NCBI RefSeq assembly: GCF_001687625.2 | Contig: NZ_CP016538.2 | Coordinates: 1,270,501-1,334,500, forward strand | Length of the DNA: 64,000 nucleotides | From: Planococcus maritimus | GTDB taxonomy: Bacteria; Bacillota; Bacilli; Bacillales_A; Planococcaceae | Reading direction: 5' to 3' | Shown here: positions 27,299-37,994 of the stretch, piece by piece | How the letters are laid out: each line of letters begins with the position of its first letter | Numbering within the stretch: the first letter of the stretch is position 1 | Program-made: the position numbers and the translations under genes | The notes under the pieces: generated by a model | The model's input: the letters and a program-made list of their open reading frames with translations, nothing else | Told to the model about the DNA's origin: nothing | Databases searched by the model: none

Positions 27299-28256
27299 AA
27301 AGAAAATGAAGACAATGGCGTTTGAAGAACCTTTAATTGAGTTGAGAAAAAAGATTTCTGAACTGAAGGAATATACAAAAACAGCAGATGTTGATCTCAG
27401 TTCAGAAATTACTTCTCTAGAAGAGCGGTTTGCAAAACTCGAGGAAGAAATATATGAAAACATGAAGCCTTGGGATCGTGTTCAAGTGGCGCGCCACCCG
27501 GAACGTCCGACGACTTTGGATTACTTGCCACTTGTTTTCAATGATTTCATCGAGCTGCACGGAGATCGAGTTTATGGAGACGATGAGGCAATCATCGGCG
27601 GTATCGGCAGCTTTGAAGGGCAAGCGGTAACCATCATCGGTCATCAGCGCGGCAAGGACACGAAAGAAAATGTCCGCCGCAATTTCGGGATGCCGCATCC
27701 AGAAGGCTACCGGAAAGCGCTGCGCTTGATGAAACAAGCAGAAAAATTTGGACGCCCAGTCATTTGCCTGATTGATACAAAAGGCGCATACCCAGGCAGG
27801 GCCGCTGAAGAGCGCGGACAAAGCGAAGCGATTGCCCGCAACTTAGTCGAAATGGCAGGTCTCGAAGTGCCAGTGCTGTCAATCGTTATCGGCGAAGGCG
27901 GCAGCGGCGGGGCATTAGCGCTTGGTGTCGGCAACCAGATTTTGATGCTTGAGAATTCGACGTTCTCGGTCATTTCACCGGAAGGGGCAGCGTCGATTTT
28001 GTGGAAAGATTCGGCACTTGCGAAAACGGCGGCGGAAGCGATGAAAATAACTGCACCTGATCTATTAAATATGGGCATTATCGAGCACATGATTCCGGAA
28101 GTGCGCGGTGGGGCGCATCACGATACGACTCGACAAGCACAGTTAATCAGTGGCGCTATCCGTCACTCCTTGAAGGAACTAGGAAGTTTAAGTCCTCAAC
28201 AATTGATTGAACAACGCTACGAAAAATTCCGGGCGATCGGAGTTTTCACTGAATAA
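27291..28256 (+). CDS. accA: Acetyl-CoA carboxylase carboxyltransferase subunit alpha
   Basis: A 321-residue crotonase-fold partner of Acc[21 protein letters not shown] and [14 protein letters not shown] are the characteristic active-site stretches. It begins 8 bases before the accD stop, ensuring stoichiometric synthesis, and ends before a terminator that separates it from pfkA. Confidence 0.96.
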   Translation: MSKKKMKTMAFEEPLIELRKKISELKEYTKTADVDLSSEITSLEERFAKLEEEIYENMKPWDRVQVARHPERPTTLDYLPLVFNDFIELHGDRVYGDDEAIIGGIGSFEGQAVTIIGHQRGKDTKENVRRNFGMPHPEGYRKALRLMKQAEKFGRPVICLIDTKGAYPGRAAEERGQSEAIARNLVEMAGLEVPVLSIVIGEGGSGGALALGVGNQILMLENSTFSVISPEGAASILWKDSALAKTAAEAMKITAPDLLNMGIIEHMIPEVRGGAHHDTTRQAQLISGAIRHSLKELGSLSPQQLIEQRYEKFRAIGVFTE

Positions 28257-28262
28257 TACTCA

Positions 28263-28287
28263 GGCCGCGTAATGCGGTCTTTTTATT
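28263..28287 (+). terminator. accA terminator
   Basis: GGCCGC / GCGGTC stem (GT closing) around GTAAT followed by TTTTTATTTTT. Confidence 0.75.
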
Positions 28288-28366
28288 TTTCATTATTTAT
28301 CAAAAAACGCCCGCAGAGCAGAAGTTGTGGACTGACAGCACACGCCCTGCGTGGTAAGGTGGATAA

Positions 28367-29356
<990 letters not shown>

Positions 29357-29378
29357 ATAGTTAAATGGAGTGAGTCTA

Positions 29379-31139
29379 TTGAGAAAAACGAAAATCGTCT
29401 GCACAATCGGTCCGGCAAGTGAATCACCGGAAGTATTAGAACAATTGATGAAGGCGGGCATGAACGTTGCGCGCTTGAACTTCTCGCACGGGGACCACGA
29501 GGAGCATGCCTTACGCATTAAGCGTATTCGCGAAGCTTCTGAAAAAACCGGCATTACAGTAGGTATTCTCTTAGATACCAAAGGTCCGGAGATCAGAACA
29601 CACAAAATGGAAAATGATTCCATTGAACTTGATACCAATCAAGAAATCACGATTTCCATGACAGAAGTGTTGGGCACGAAAGAAATGTTTTCAATCACAT
29701 ACGATAAGTTAATTGAAGATGTCCACGAAGGCTCTACAATTCTGTTGGATGATGGCTTGATTGAATTGCGCGTAACAAGCATTGATAAAAAGCAAGGGCA
29801 AATTCATACAATCGTTGAAAACGCCGGCACGTTGAAAACGAAAAAAGGCGTTAACGTTCCAGGAGTTTCGGTGCAATTACCGGGAATTACGGAAAAAGAC
29901 GCAGCTGATTTATTGTTCGGCATCGAGCAGGATGTCGATTTTGTCGCTGCATCTTTTGTCCGCAGACGTTCAGATGTAATGGAAATCCGCAGTTTATTGG
30001 AAAAGAATGGCGGATCACATATCCAAATCATTCCGAAAATCGAAAACCAGGAAGGCGTCGATAACTTGGATGAAATCCTTGTCGTTTCAGACGGCCTGAT
30101 GGTGGCGCGTGGAGACCTTGGGGTAGAAATCCCTGCGGAAGAAGTGCCAATCGTTCAAAAATCGATGATCAATAAATGCAATAGCGCAGGAAAGCCGGTT
30201 ATCACAGCGACACAGATGCTGGACTCGATGCAACGCAATCCGCGTCCGACACGCGCAGAAGCAAGTGATGTGGCAAATGCCATCTTTGACGGCACCGATG
30301 CCATCATGTTGTCAGGCGAAACCGCAGCAGGGCTTTATCCGGTCGAGTCAGTTGAGACAATGCACCGTATTGCTGAGACGACAGAAGCTGCGCTAAACCA
30401 TAAGCAAATCGTTTCCAACCGCCGCAAAGAAAAAGAATCGAACATGACAGAAGCGATTGGTCAAGCGGTCGCTTATACAGCTCTTAATCTGCGTGTTCAA
30501 GCAATTCTGGCGCCGACTGAAAGTGGCCATACGGCAAAAATGATTTCCAAATACCGCCCGGGTTCTCCGGTTATAGCAGTTACATCAACGACTCGTACTG
30601 CGCGCAAATTGACCTTGATCTGGGGCGTTCAGCCGATTGTCGGAACACGCGTTGAATCAACAGATCAAATGCTTGAAGTAGCAGTGGAAGAAGCGCTTAA
30701 GCATGGCTTGATCAAACATGGCGACCTAGTCATCATTACAGCTGGAGTACCAGTCGGTGAAGCTGGGACAACCAATTTGATGAAGTTGCGTGTAATTGGT
30801 GATATCTTGGCTAAAGGCCAAGGCATCGGCAAAAATGTTGGTTTTGGTGAAGCGGTCGTCGTTCGCAACGCTGAAGAAGCTTTGGCGGTCGACACAGAAG
30901 GCAAAATCATTGTCACTTACGGTACTGATCGCGATATGATGGATGCCATCAATAATTGTGCAGGAATTGTGACAGAAGAAGGCGGTTTAACAAGCCACGC
31001 AGCAGTTGTTGGCTTGAGCCTTGGAATTCCAGTTATCGTCGGCGTTAAAGAGGCGATGACAAAAGTGGAGTCTGGACAGGAAATCACGATTGATGCAGAT
31101 GCAGGTGTCATTTACCACGGGCACGCAAGCGTTCTGTAA
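29379..31139 (+). CDS. pyk: Pyruvate kinase with C-terminal PEP-utiliser domain
   Basis: A 586-residue enzyme making pyruvate and ATP from phosphoenolpyruvate. The TIM barrel has MIDPs-type sites such as [17 protein letters not shown] and [12 protein letters not shown]-terminal extension (about 475-586, with [17 protein letters not shown]) is the extra PEP-utiliser-like domain typical of Bacillales Pyk. The TTG at 29379 ([11 protein letters not shown]) is chosen because TGGAGTGAG stands 7 bases upstream; a GTG 9 bases earlier lies within that RBS. Confidence 0.96.
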   Translation: MRKTKIVCTIGPASESPEVLEQLMKAGMNVARLNFSHGDHEEHALRIKRIREASEKTGITVGILLDTKGPEIRTHKMENDSIELDTNQEITISMTEVLGTKEMFSITYDKLIEDVHEGSTILLDDGLIELRVTSIDKKQGQIHTIVENAGTLKTKKGVNVPGVSVQLPGITEKDAADLLFGIEQDVDFVAASFVRRRSDVMEIRSLLEKNGGSHIQIIPKIENQEGVDNLDEILVVSDGLMVARGDLGVEIPAEEVPIVQKSMINKCNSAGKPVITATQMLDSMQRNPRPTRAEASDVANAIFDGTDAIMLSGETAAGLYPVESVETMHRIAETTEAALNHKQIVSNRRKEKESNMTEAIGQAVAYTALNLRVQAILAPTESGHTAKMISKYRPGSPVIAVTSTTRTARKLTLIWGVQPIVGTRVESTDQMLEVAVEEALKHGLIKHGDLVIITAGVPVGEAGTTNLMKLRVIGDILAKGQGIGKNVGFGEAVVVRNAEEALAVDTEGKIIVTYGTDRDMMDAINNCAGIVTEEGGLTSHAAVVGLSLGIPVIVGVKEAMTKVESGQEITIDADAGVIYHGHASVL

Positions 31140-31163
31140 CGAAAATTTGGAGGTCGATTGACT

Positions 31164-31550
31164 ATGATGAAGTGGATCTTTTTAGCATTAATAATCGTAC
31201 CGACTCTTGAGCTTGCGATTTTAATCTGGGCAGGCGGGCAGATTGGTTTCTTCTGGACACTGGCCTTGATTTTGGCGACTGGTTTGCTCGGGGCTTACTT
31301 GGCAAAACGCCAAGGCTTAAAAGCGATCCGCGACATCCAATCGAGCATGAACCAAATGCAGCCTCCGGGAGACCGCTTGATTGGTGCAGCCTTTATCCTA
31401 GTCGGCGGTACATTGCTGCTGACACCTGGATTTATTTCGGATGCCGTCGGATTTAGTTTATTGTTCACCCCGACACAAAAGCTATACAAGCCCTTGGTTT
31501 ATCGGATGCTACAGAAAAAGATGAAAAATACCCGGATTATCGTTGGATAA
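31164..31550 (+). CDS. fxsA: FxsA family membrane protein
   Basis: A 128-residue protein with three or four hydrophobic segments and the FxsA opening (MMKWIFLALIIVPTLELAILI). E. coli FxsA, when overproduced, blocks F exclusion of phage T7; the Bacillus homologue YtzA has no known role. The RBS TGGAGG is 9 bases before the ATG; a TTG at 31158 is an alternative. It is 24 bases after pyk, as in B. subtilis. Confidence 0.88.
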   Translation: MMKWIFLALIIVPTLELAILIWAGGQIGFFWTLALILATGLLGAYLAKRQGLKAIRDIQSSMNQMQPPGDRLIGAAFILVGGTLLLTPGFISDAVGFSLLFTPTQKLYKPLVYRMLQKKMKNTRIIVG

Positions 31551-31606
31551 TACCGGGTTCATTCATCAAAAAAGCAAGAGGTTTTAAATTTTACCAATCG
31601 TTTTCA

Positions 31607-31635
31607 TTCACAAATTCTACAAAGTTGATTATAAT
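31607..31635 (+). promoter_or_regulatory. Sigma-A-type promoter of citZ
   Basis: TTCACA, 17 bases, TATAAT, 102 bases before the citZ start. The intervening leader has no obvious terminator. Confidence 0.65.
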
Positions 31636-31737
31636 GACTAGGTAAGTCCATTTACGGAAAAGTGCATGAAAGCAGATGGCTCATTATTCTGTTTTTTTTT
31701 TGGAATGATGAAGTAGATTCTAGAAGGAGAGATTTAC

Positions 31738-32853
31738 ATGACATCATCAAAAGGTTTAGAAGGTGTAGTCGCAACTCAATCGGCGATCAGTTCGATCATC
31801 GACGATACCCTTACATACGTCGGCTACAATATCGACGATCTGGCGGACAACGCCAGCTTCGAAGAAGTGATCTACCTGCTTTGGCATCAACGTTTGCCTA
31901 AAGCAAACGAACTCGCAGAGCTCAAGCAACAGCTTGCTGACAACATGGCGGTGCCGCAAGCGGTACTCGACCACTTCAAGACATACGACATTAAAAACGT
32001 TCACCCGATGGCGGCACTTCGCACAGCGGTTTCTATGCTTGGCCTCTTCGACGAAGAAGCGGAAGTAATGGAAGATGCAGCGAACTACCGCAAAGCGATC
32101 AAAATCCAGGCGAAGATCTCGACGCTTGTGACGGCATTCGGCCGCATTCGCGCCGGCAAAGAACCGATCCAGCCGAAAACGGATTACAGCTTTGCAGCAA
32201 ACTTCCTGTACATGTTGTCTGGCGAAGAGCCAAAAGACATCGAAGTCGAAGCGTTCAACAAAGCGCTCGTACTTCATGCTGACCACGAATTGAACGCTTC
32301 AACGTTCACAGCGCGTGTTGCAGTCGCAACATTGTCTGACGTCTATTCAGGCGTAACGGCAGCAATTGGTGCTTTGAAAGGCCCACTTCACGGCGGCGCT
32401 AACGAGCAAGTGATGAAGATGTTGACAGAAATCGGTTCTGTCGATAATGTTGAGCCGGTCATCAACGAAAAACTGGCGAACAAAGAAAAAATCATGGGCT
32501 TTGGCCACCGTGTATACCAACAAGGCGACCCACGTGCGAAGCATTTGCGCGAAATGTCGAAAAAGCTCACTGAGCTTCGCGGCGAATCGAAATGGTACGA
32601 CATGTCCGTGAAAATCGAAGAAATGGTGACAAGCGCCAAACCGCTTCCACCAAACGTCGATTTCTATTCGGCTTCGGTTTATCATTCCTTGAACATCGAG
32701 CATGATTTGTTCACGCCGATCTTCGCAGTGTCCCGTGCATCGGGCTGGCTCGCGCATATCTTGGAGCAATACTCGAACAACCGCTTGATCCGTCCGCGTG
32801 CGGAATACATCGGGCCTGGCATGCAAACTTACGTGCCAGTTGAAGAACGTTAA
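31738..32853 (+). CDS. citZ: Citrate synthase II
   Basis: A 371-residue citrate synthase condensing oxaloacetate and acetyl-CoA. Active-site histidines are in LHADHELNAS, LHGGANEQV and FGHRVYQQGDPRA. AAGGAGAG precedes the ATG. It heads the citZ-icd-mdh cluster, as in B. subtilis, with 78 bases to icd. Confidence 0.96.
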   Translation: MTSSKGLEGVVATQSAISSIIDDTLTYVGYNIDDLADNASFEEVIYLLWHQRLPKANELAELKQQLADNMAVPQAVLDHFKTYDIKNVHPMAALRTAVSMLGLFDEEAEVMEDAANYRKAIKIQAKISTLVTAFGRIRAGKEPIQPKTDYSFAANFLYMLSGEEPKDIEVEAFNKALVLHADHELNASTFTARVAVATLSDVYSGVTAAIGALKGPLHGGANEQVMKMLTEIGSVDNVEPVINEKLANKEKIMGFGHRVYQQGDPRAKHLREMSKKLTELRGESKWYDMSVKIEEMVTSAKPLPPNVDFYSASVYHSLNIEHDLFTPIFAVSRASGWLAHILEQYSNNRLIRPRAEYIGPGMQTYVPVEER

Positions 32854-32931
32854 TTTAGGCAAAACAATAAAATTTGATGGGGCTGACACATAGTGCAGCC
32901 CTATGACTTTGAACACAGGAGGAATTTTAAA

Positions 32932-34200
32932 ATGGCTAACGGTGAAAAAATTACAACAAATAACGGCGTATTAAACGTCCCTAACAATGCAGTCATTCCA
33001 TACATTATCGGTGACGGAACTGGACCTGACATCTGGAACGCAGCTTCACGCGTACTTGAAGAGTCGGTAAACAAAGCTTATAACGGCGAAAAATCAATCG
33101 TTTGGAAAGAAGTTTTAGCTGGTCAAAAAGCATTCGACGAAACTGGCGAATGGCTTCCGGAAGAAACGCTTAACGTTATTCGCGAATACTTGATCGCTAT
33201 CAAAGGACCACTTACTACGCCAATCGGCGGCGGTATCCGTTCATTGAACGTGGCACTTCGCCAAGAGCTAGATCTTTACACTTGCTTGCGCCCAGTACGT
33301 TATTTCGAAGGCGTGCCTTCACCGGTTAAACGCCCTGAAGATACAGACATGGTCATCTTCCGTGAAAACACTGAAGATATTTATGCGGGTATCGAATATG
33401 CTAACGGCAGCGACGAAGTGAAAAAATTGATCTCATTCCTTACAGACGAAATGGGCGTTAAAAACATCCGCTTCCCTGAATCATCAGGTATCGGTATCAA
33501 ACCAATTTCTGAAGAAGGCACTAAACGCTTAGTACGCGCTGCAATCAACTACGCGTTGACTGAAGGCCGCGACTCTGTGACACTTGTTCACAAAGGGAAC
33601 ATCATGAAGTTCACTGAAGGAGCTTTCAAAAACTGGGGCTATGAAGTGGCTGAGCAAGAGTTCGGCGACAAAGTCTTCACATGGAACGAATACGATGCAA
33701 TCAAAGACGAAAAAGGAACAGATGCTGCGAACAAAGCGCAAGAAGATGCTTTGGCTTCAGGCAAAATCCTTGTTAAAGATTCCATCGCTGATATCTTCCT
33801 TCAGCAAATCCTTACACGCCCGAGCGAGTTCGATGTTGTAGCAACAATGAACTTGAACGGCGACTATATTTCTGATGCACTTGCTGCACAAGTCGGCGGA
33901 ATCGGAATCGCGCCAGGCGCGAACATCAACTACGACACAGGGCATGCAATCTTTGAGGCGACTCACGGAACGGCTCCAAAATATGCTGGCCTTGATAAAG
34001 TAAACCCATCTTCTGTTATCCTTTCAGGCGTCTTGATGCTTGAGCACCTTGGCTGGACAGAAGCAGCTAAATTGATTTCCCAGTCTATGGAAAAAACTAT
34101 CGCGTCTAAAGTTGTCACTTATGACTTCGCCCGCCTAATGGACGGAGCGACAGAAGTGAAAACATCTGAATTCGCTGATGAACTAATTAAAAACATGTAA
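32932..34200 (+). CDS. icd: NADP-dependent isocitrate dehydrogenase
   Basis: A 422-residue enzyme oxidising isocitrate to 2-oxoglutarate. The substrate loop [13 protein letters not shown] includes the serine phosphorylated in E. coli, and [11 protein letters not shown] and [16 protein letters not shown] are typical. The ATG at 32932 follows ACAGGAGG. Upstream in-frame codons to 32893 lie before the RBS. Confidence 0.96.
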   Translation: MANGEKITTNNGVLNVPNNAVIPYIIGDGTGPDIWNAASRVLEESVNKAYNGEKSIVWKEVLAGQKAFDETGEWLPEETLNVIREYLIAIKGPLTTPIGGGIRSLNVALRQELDLYTCLRPVRYFEGVPSPVKRPEDTDMVIFRENTEDIYAGIEYANGSDEVKKLISFLTDEMGVKNIRFPESSGIGIKPISEEGTKRLVRAAINYALTEGRDSVTLVHKGNIMKFTEGAFKNWGYEVAEQEFGDKVFTWNEYDAIKDEKGTDAANKAQEDALASGKILVKDSIADIFLQQILTRPSEFDVVATMNLNGDYISDALAAQVGGIGIAPGANINYDTGHAIFEATHGTAPKYAGLDKVNPSSVILSGVLMLEHLGWTEAAKLISQSMEKTIASKVVTYDFARLMDGATEVKTSEFADELIKNM

Positions 34201-34204
34201 AATG

Positions 34205-34233
34205 AAAGAGGAGGCTTTTGCCTCCTCTTTGTT
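34205..34233 (+). terminator. Hairpin between icd and mdh
   Basis: AAAGAGGAGGC / GCCTCCTCTTT is an 11-bp perfect stem with loop TTTT. The T-tract is short and broken (GTTGT). It may partly end transcription between icd and mdh or protect the icd 3' end. Confidence 0.65.
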
Positions 34234-34262
34234 GTATCATCCGATGGAAAGGGGAGTTTTGC

Positions 34263-35201
34263 ATGACATTCAAACGGAAAAAGATTTCGGTAATCGGTTC
34301 TGGATTCACAGGCGCGACGACAGCATTCCTGCTCGCGCAAAAGGAATTGGGGGATGTGGTCATAGTCGATATTCCCGCAATGGAAGACCCGGCCAAAGGG
34401 AAAGCGCTGGATATGGCAGAAGCAGCGCCTGTCTTAAACTTTGACGCCCATATTACCGGCACTTCGGATTACGGGGACACGAAAGGCTCCGACCTCGTGA
34501 TCATCACTGCCGGCGTGGCGCGAAAACCCGGCATGAGCCGGGACGATTTAGTGCAGACCAACCAGAAAGTTATGAAGTCCGTCACCAAAGAAATTGTCGA
34601 GCATTCGCCAGAAGCGACTATAGTTGTGCTGACGAACCCGGTAGATGCAATGACATACACTGTTTTCAAGGAATCTGGATTCCCGAAAGAACGCGTTATC
34701 GGACAGTCAGGTGTACTGGATTCCGCACGCTTCCGAAGCTTTGTTGCGCAAGAACTCAATCTTTCTGTTAAAGACATCACAGGCTTTGTGTTGGGTGGGC
34801 ACGGGGATGATATGGTGCCGCTCGTTCGTTATTCTTCCGCTGGAGGTGTGCCGCTCGAAACCCTTATCTCGAAAGAGCGCTTGGGCCAAATTGTTGAACG
34901 TACGCGAAAAGGCGGCGCGGAAATTGTCAATTTACTAGGGAACGGCTCGGCTTATTATGCCCCTGCCGCTTCTTTAGTTGAAATGGCGGAAGCGATTCTA
35001 CTCGACCAAAAACGAGTCTTGCCATCGATCGCTTATTTGCAAGGCGAATATGGCATGGACGGAATCTATCTAGGTGTACCGGCTGTGCTCGGTGCATCTG
35101 GAATTGAAAAGATTATTGAAATCGAGTTGAATGAAGAAGAAAAACGGGCGCTAGACAAGTCTGCTGCTTCAGTGAAAGCAGTCATGGACGTATTGGCGTA
35201 A
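34263..35201 (+). CDS. mdh: Malate dehydrogenase (LDH-like type)
   Basis: A 312-residue NAD-dependent malate dehydrogenase. The Rossmann motif is [14 protein letters not shown]; the catalytic His is in GGHGDDMVP and the substrate arginines are in [11 protein letters not shown]. The start follows AAAGGGGAG. It completes the citZ-icd-mdh set and is followed by a terminator. Confidence 0.96.
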   Translation: MTFKRKKISVIGSGFTGATTAFLLAQKELGDVVIVDIPAMEDPAKGKALDMAEAAPVLNFDAHITGTSDYGDTKGSDLVIITAGVARKPGMSRDDLVQTNQKVMKSVTKEIVEHSPEATIVVLTNPVDAMTYTVFKESGFPKERVIGQSGVLDSARFRSFVAQELNLSVKDITGFVLGGHGDDMVPLVRYSSAGGVPLETLISKERLGQIVERTRKGGAEIVNLLGNGSAYYAPAASLVEMAEAILLDQKRVLPSIAYLQGEYGMDGIYLGVPAVLGASGIEKIIEIELNEEEKRALDKSAASVKAVMDVLA

Positions 35202-35208
35202 TCTCAGA

Positions 35209-35240
35209 GCCAGGCAGAACAAGCTGCCTGGCTTTTTTTA
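35209..35240 (+). terminator. mdh terminator
   Basis: AGCCAGGCAG / CTGCCTGGCT stem around AACAAG with seven Ts. Confidence 0.92.
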
Positions 35241-35295
35241 TACATAAAATTAACTCAGTGAAAACTTTATTCATTTGCTGCCACAGCAAGTGAGC

Positions 35296-35325
35296 TTGCA
35301 CTTGTGCTCATGAAATTGATACTAT
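35296..35325 (+). promoter_or_regulatory. Possible sigma-A promoter of the maoC-phoPR unit
   Basis: TTGCAC, 18 bases, TACTAT, with the transcript starting close to 35332. The only gap between the mdh terminator and the MaoC gene is here. Confidence 0.45.
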
Positions 35326-35358
35326 AAGGATATGAACCACTTAGGGGAGGGAACGCCC

Positions 35359-35835
35359 GTGTTACTCGGGAAAAAACGTAAATTAGGCAGAAAGATTGAA
35401 GATATCACAGTTGGCGAGAAATTGAAGTTGACGGAAAAGATTGAAGACAAGGATTTGCTCTTGTACCTCGGTCTTACAAATGACGGTAACCCGTTATATA
35501 TCCAGCACGATTTTGCTTCAACTACTAGTTTTGAAAAGCCAGTGGTGCCAAACATCATGCTGACGGGTATCGTCACATCCGCAGTATCCAAATATATGCC
35601 AGGACCAGGTTCGTATATTTGTGAACAGCAATTGGTCTTCAAAAAACCGGTCTACCATTATGCCACGGTCGATTTTCTCTTGGAAGTCGTGGACGTGGAT
35701 GTAAGAGCTAATCTGGCAACAATTCGCGTAGAAGGCACGGATGAAGAAGGTGCGATTTGCATTGAAGGAAAAATCGTGGCGCAGCCGCCGAAGACATCAA
35801 GTAAATTGACGACGCAGGCGATGGAGAATTTCTAA
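35359..35835 (+). CDS. MaoC/hot-dog family dehydratase-like protein
   Basis: A 158-residue hot-dog protein. The segment LTNDGNPLYIQHDFASTTSFEKPVVPNIML corresponds to the (R)-hydratase/MaoC signature, with Asp and His at the catalytic positions. It may hydrate an enoyl thioester; the substrate is unknown. The GTG start at 35359 follows GGGGAGGG by 8 bases; an in-frame ATG at 35332 lies before it. It is 45 bases from phoP and in the same direction, a position with no counterpart in B. subtilis. Confidence 0.75.
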   Translation: MLLGKKRKLGRKIEDITVGEKLKLTEKIEDKDLLLYLGLTNDGNPLYIQHDFASTTSFEKPVVPNIMLTGIVTSAVSKYMPGPGSYICEQQLVFKKPVYHYATVDFLLEVVDVDVRANLATIRVEGTDEEGAICIEGKIVAQPPKTSSKLTTQAMENF

Positions 35836-35880
35836 AGCGATTTGGAATGGGGGTTCCAAATTGAGTGTGGAGGATGTAAA

Positions 35881-36588
35881 ATGCCGAAGAAACTTTTGAT
35901 TATTGAAGACGAACATTCGATTGCGACACTGTTATCTTATAATTTGGTGCAAGCTGGGTACGAAACAATCATAGCGAATGATGGGAAACAGGGCTATGAC
36001 CTTGCGATGAGCGAAAAGCCTGATTTGATTGTTCTCGATTTGATGTTGCCATCGATGGATGGTGTGGAAGTATGCAAATCGCTGCGCCAGCAGAAAGTGA
36101 ACACGCCAATTATTATGTTAACGGCAAAAGGGGATGAATTCGATAAAGTTCTCGGCCTAGAGCTTGGTGCGGATGATTACATGACGAAGCCATTTAGCCC
36201 GCGGGAAGTGGTGGCTCGCATCAAGGCGGTACTGCGCAGGGCAGAAACCAGCCCTGTCATTCAGCAGGAAGGGGCTGCCGCATACGTATTTGGCAAATTG
36301 CAGATTTTCCCGGAACGCTTTGAAGTGTTTTTGGATGACAAGCAATTGGAGTTTACACCAAAAGAATTCGAACTGCTTGTCTATTTGGTGGAAAATAAAA
36401 ATAGAGTATTGACTCGCGATCAATTATTGAGTGCGGTCTGGAAATACGATTTTGCTGGAGATACGCGAATTGTCGATGTCCATGTCAGCCATTTACGAGA
36501 GAAAATAGAAGTTAATACACGCAAACCGATATTTATTAAAACGATTCGGGGATTGGGATATAAATTCGAGGAGCCGAAAAGTCCATGA
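35881..36588 (+). CDS. phoP: Response regulator PhoP (OmpR family)
   Basis: A 235-residue response regulator with receiver (phospho-acceptor Asp in VLDLMLPSMDG, residue ~53) and winged-helix DNA-binding domain (ELLVYLVENKNRVLTRDQLL...). It controls the response to phosphate limitation in Bacillus. The start follows GGAGG; the longer frame to 35842 is not needed. It overlaps phoR by 4 bases. Location between mdh and polA matches B. subtilis phoPR. Confidence 0.92.
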   Translation: MPKKLLIIEDEHSIATLLSYNLVQAGYETIIANDGKQGYDLAMSEKPDLIVLDLMLPSMDGVEVCKSLRQQKVNTPIIMLTAKGDEFDKVLGLELGADDYMTKPFSPREVVARIKAVLRRAETSPVIQQEGAAAYVFGKLQIFPERFEVFLDDKQLEFTPKEFELLVYLVENKNRVLTRDQLLSAVWKYDFAGDTRIVDVHVSHLREKIEVNTRKPIFIKTIRGLGYKFEEPKSP

Positions 36589-37985
36589 CCTTTCGTCGCC
36601 GCTTGTTGCTTTCCCTACTGCTTTGGATCGGTACGCTGCTTGTCGGTCTTTATTTGATTGTTCTTCAGTTTCTTCCTTTGTATGCGGTGGAAGGAAACAA
36701 GTCTGCTGTCTGGGTGGCGATGGGACTGGTTTTCCTTATTGGCTTTGGCGCATCAGCAGTTATTGGAAATCGCATTATTCGTCTGCAAGTGGAACCGATA
36801 GAGAATGCGACAGCAACCGCAGTAGAATTGGTAAAAGGAAATTATCGTGCGCGGGCCTATGAATCCGATGCCCAGGGCAGCCTGGAACTGAACAAAACGA
36901 TCAACGTACTGGCCCGTAATTTGCAGGAAGTCTCTACTGTTCGCCAAATGGAGCAGGAGCGATTGAAAACACTCATTGAGAATATGGGAAGTGCACTGGT
37001 CATGATTGACCGTCAAGGGACGATCTCATTGGTCAACCGGGCGTTTCTGGAAGAAACAGCTTTGAGCAGTGAAACGGTTCTTGGCAGTTTGTACCGAGAA
37101 ATTAATATCGCACCGGAGTTGAAATCATTCATTGAAACCGTATTTATGACGGAGAATCGATCACGCGACCAAATCGAGTTTGCCGACGGGCTGAAAATGA
37201 AAAATCTGGATGTATACGGTGCGCCGGTCATCGGTGAGCATGAGCGATGGCTCGGTGTGGTCATCGTCTTTCACGATATTACCGAGTTGAAAAAGTTGGA
37301 GCAAGTGCGCAAAGATTTTGTGGCGAATGTCTCCCATGAGTTGCGCACCCCTGTTACATCGATTAAAGGTTTTTCTGAAACCTTACTAGACGGGGCTTAT
37401 CAGGATAAGGAAACCTTATTATCTTTTTTGGAGATCATCCAGACAGAAAGTAATCGTTTGGAAATGCTAATCAATGATTTGCTGAACCTGTCGAATATGG
37501 AACGTTCTGCCTTTCATATTGAACTCGAGCCGACGGATATGAAAGCAGTTATCGAACGTGCAATCGAAACGGTGCATCCGAAACTTGCAGAAAAGAATAT
37601 CGGCCTTGAGCTAAACCTGAAACCGACCATGGTCAAGGGAGATGGCAACCGCCTCATTCAAGTGATCGTCAATTTATTGATCAATGCCGCCACCTATTCA
37701 CAGGAAAACACCTTGGTGTCATTAAAGCTCTATAGTGAAGGAAATATGGCCGTCGTGGAAGTGGTGGATCAGGGAATCGGGATCGAAGCTTCTGAAATTG
37801 GCCGATTGTTTGAGCGTTTCTACCGGGTTGACCGTGCCCGCAGCCGAAATTCGGGTGGTACGGGATTAGGGCTGTCGATTGTTAAACATATCATTGAAGC
37901 GCATCATGGCAATGTCGAAGTAACAAGCGAAGTCGGCATAGGGACGACTTTTACCGTTTATTTGCCGCTTGCGGAAGAATTTTAG
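36585..37985 (+). CDS. phoR: Sensor histidine kinase PhoR (short extracellular loop)
   Basis: A 466-residue kinase. Two membrane segments (about 8-27 and 40-60) are separated by only about 12 residues, so the large extracytoplasmic domain of B. subtilis PhoR (579 residues) is missing. Then come HAMP (about 62-115), a cytoplasmic PAS (about 125-230), HisKA with the phospho-acceptor in FVANVSHELRTP, and HATPase with GQGIGI-type DQGIGIE and GTGLGLSIVK. Sensing must therefore be intramembrane, through PAS, or through partner proteins such as a Pst/PhoU complex; that is inference. Confidence 0.9.
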   Translation: MTFRRRLLLSLLLWIGTLLVGLYLIVLQFLPLYAVEGNKSAVWVAMGLVFLIGFGASAVIGNRIIRLQVEPIENATATAVELVKGNYRARAYESDAQGSLELNKTINVLARNLQEVSTVRQMEQERLKTLIENMGSALVMIDRQGTISLVNRAFLEETALSSETVLGSLYREINIAPELKSFIETVFMTENRSRDQIEFADGLKMKNLDVYGAPVIGEHERWLGVVIVFHDITELKKLEQVRKDFVANVSHELRTPVTSIKGFSETLLDGAYQDKETLLSFLEIIQTESNRLEMLINDLLNLSNMERSAFHIELEPTDMKAVIERAIETVHPKLAEKNIGLELNLKPTMVKGDGNRLIQVIVNLLINAATYSQENTLVSLKLYSEGNMAVVEVVDQGIGIEASEIGRLFERFYRVDRARSRNSGGTGLGLSIVKHIIEAHHGNVEVTSEVGIGTTFTVYLPLAEEF

Positions 37986-37994
37986 GAGGAACAT

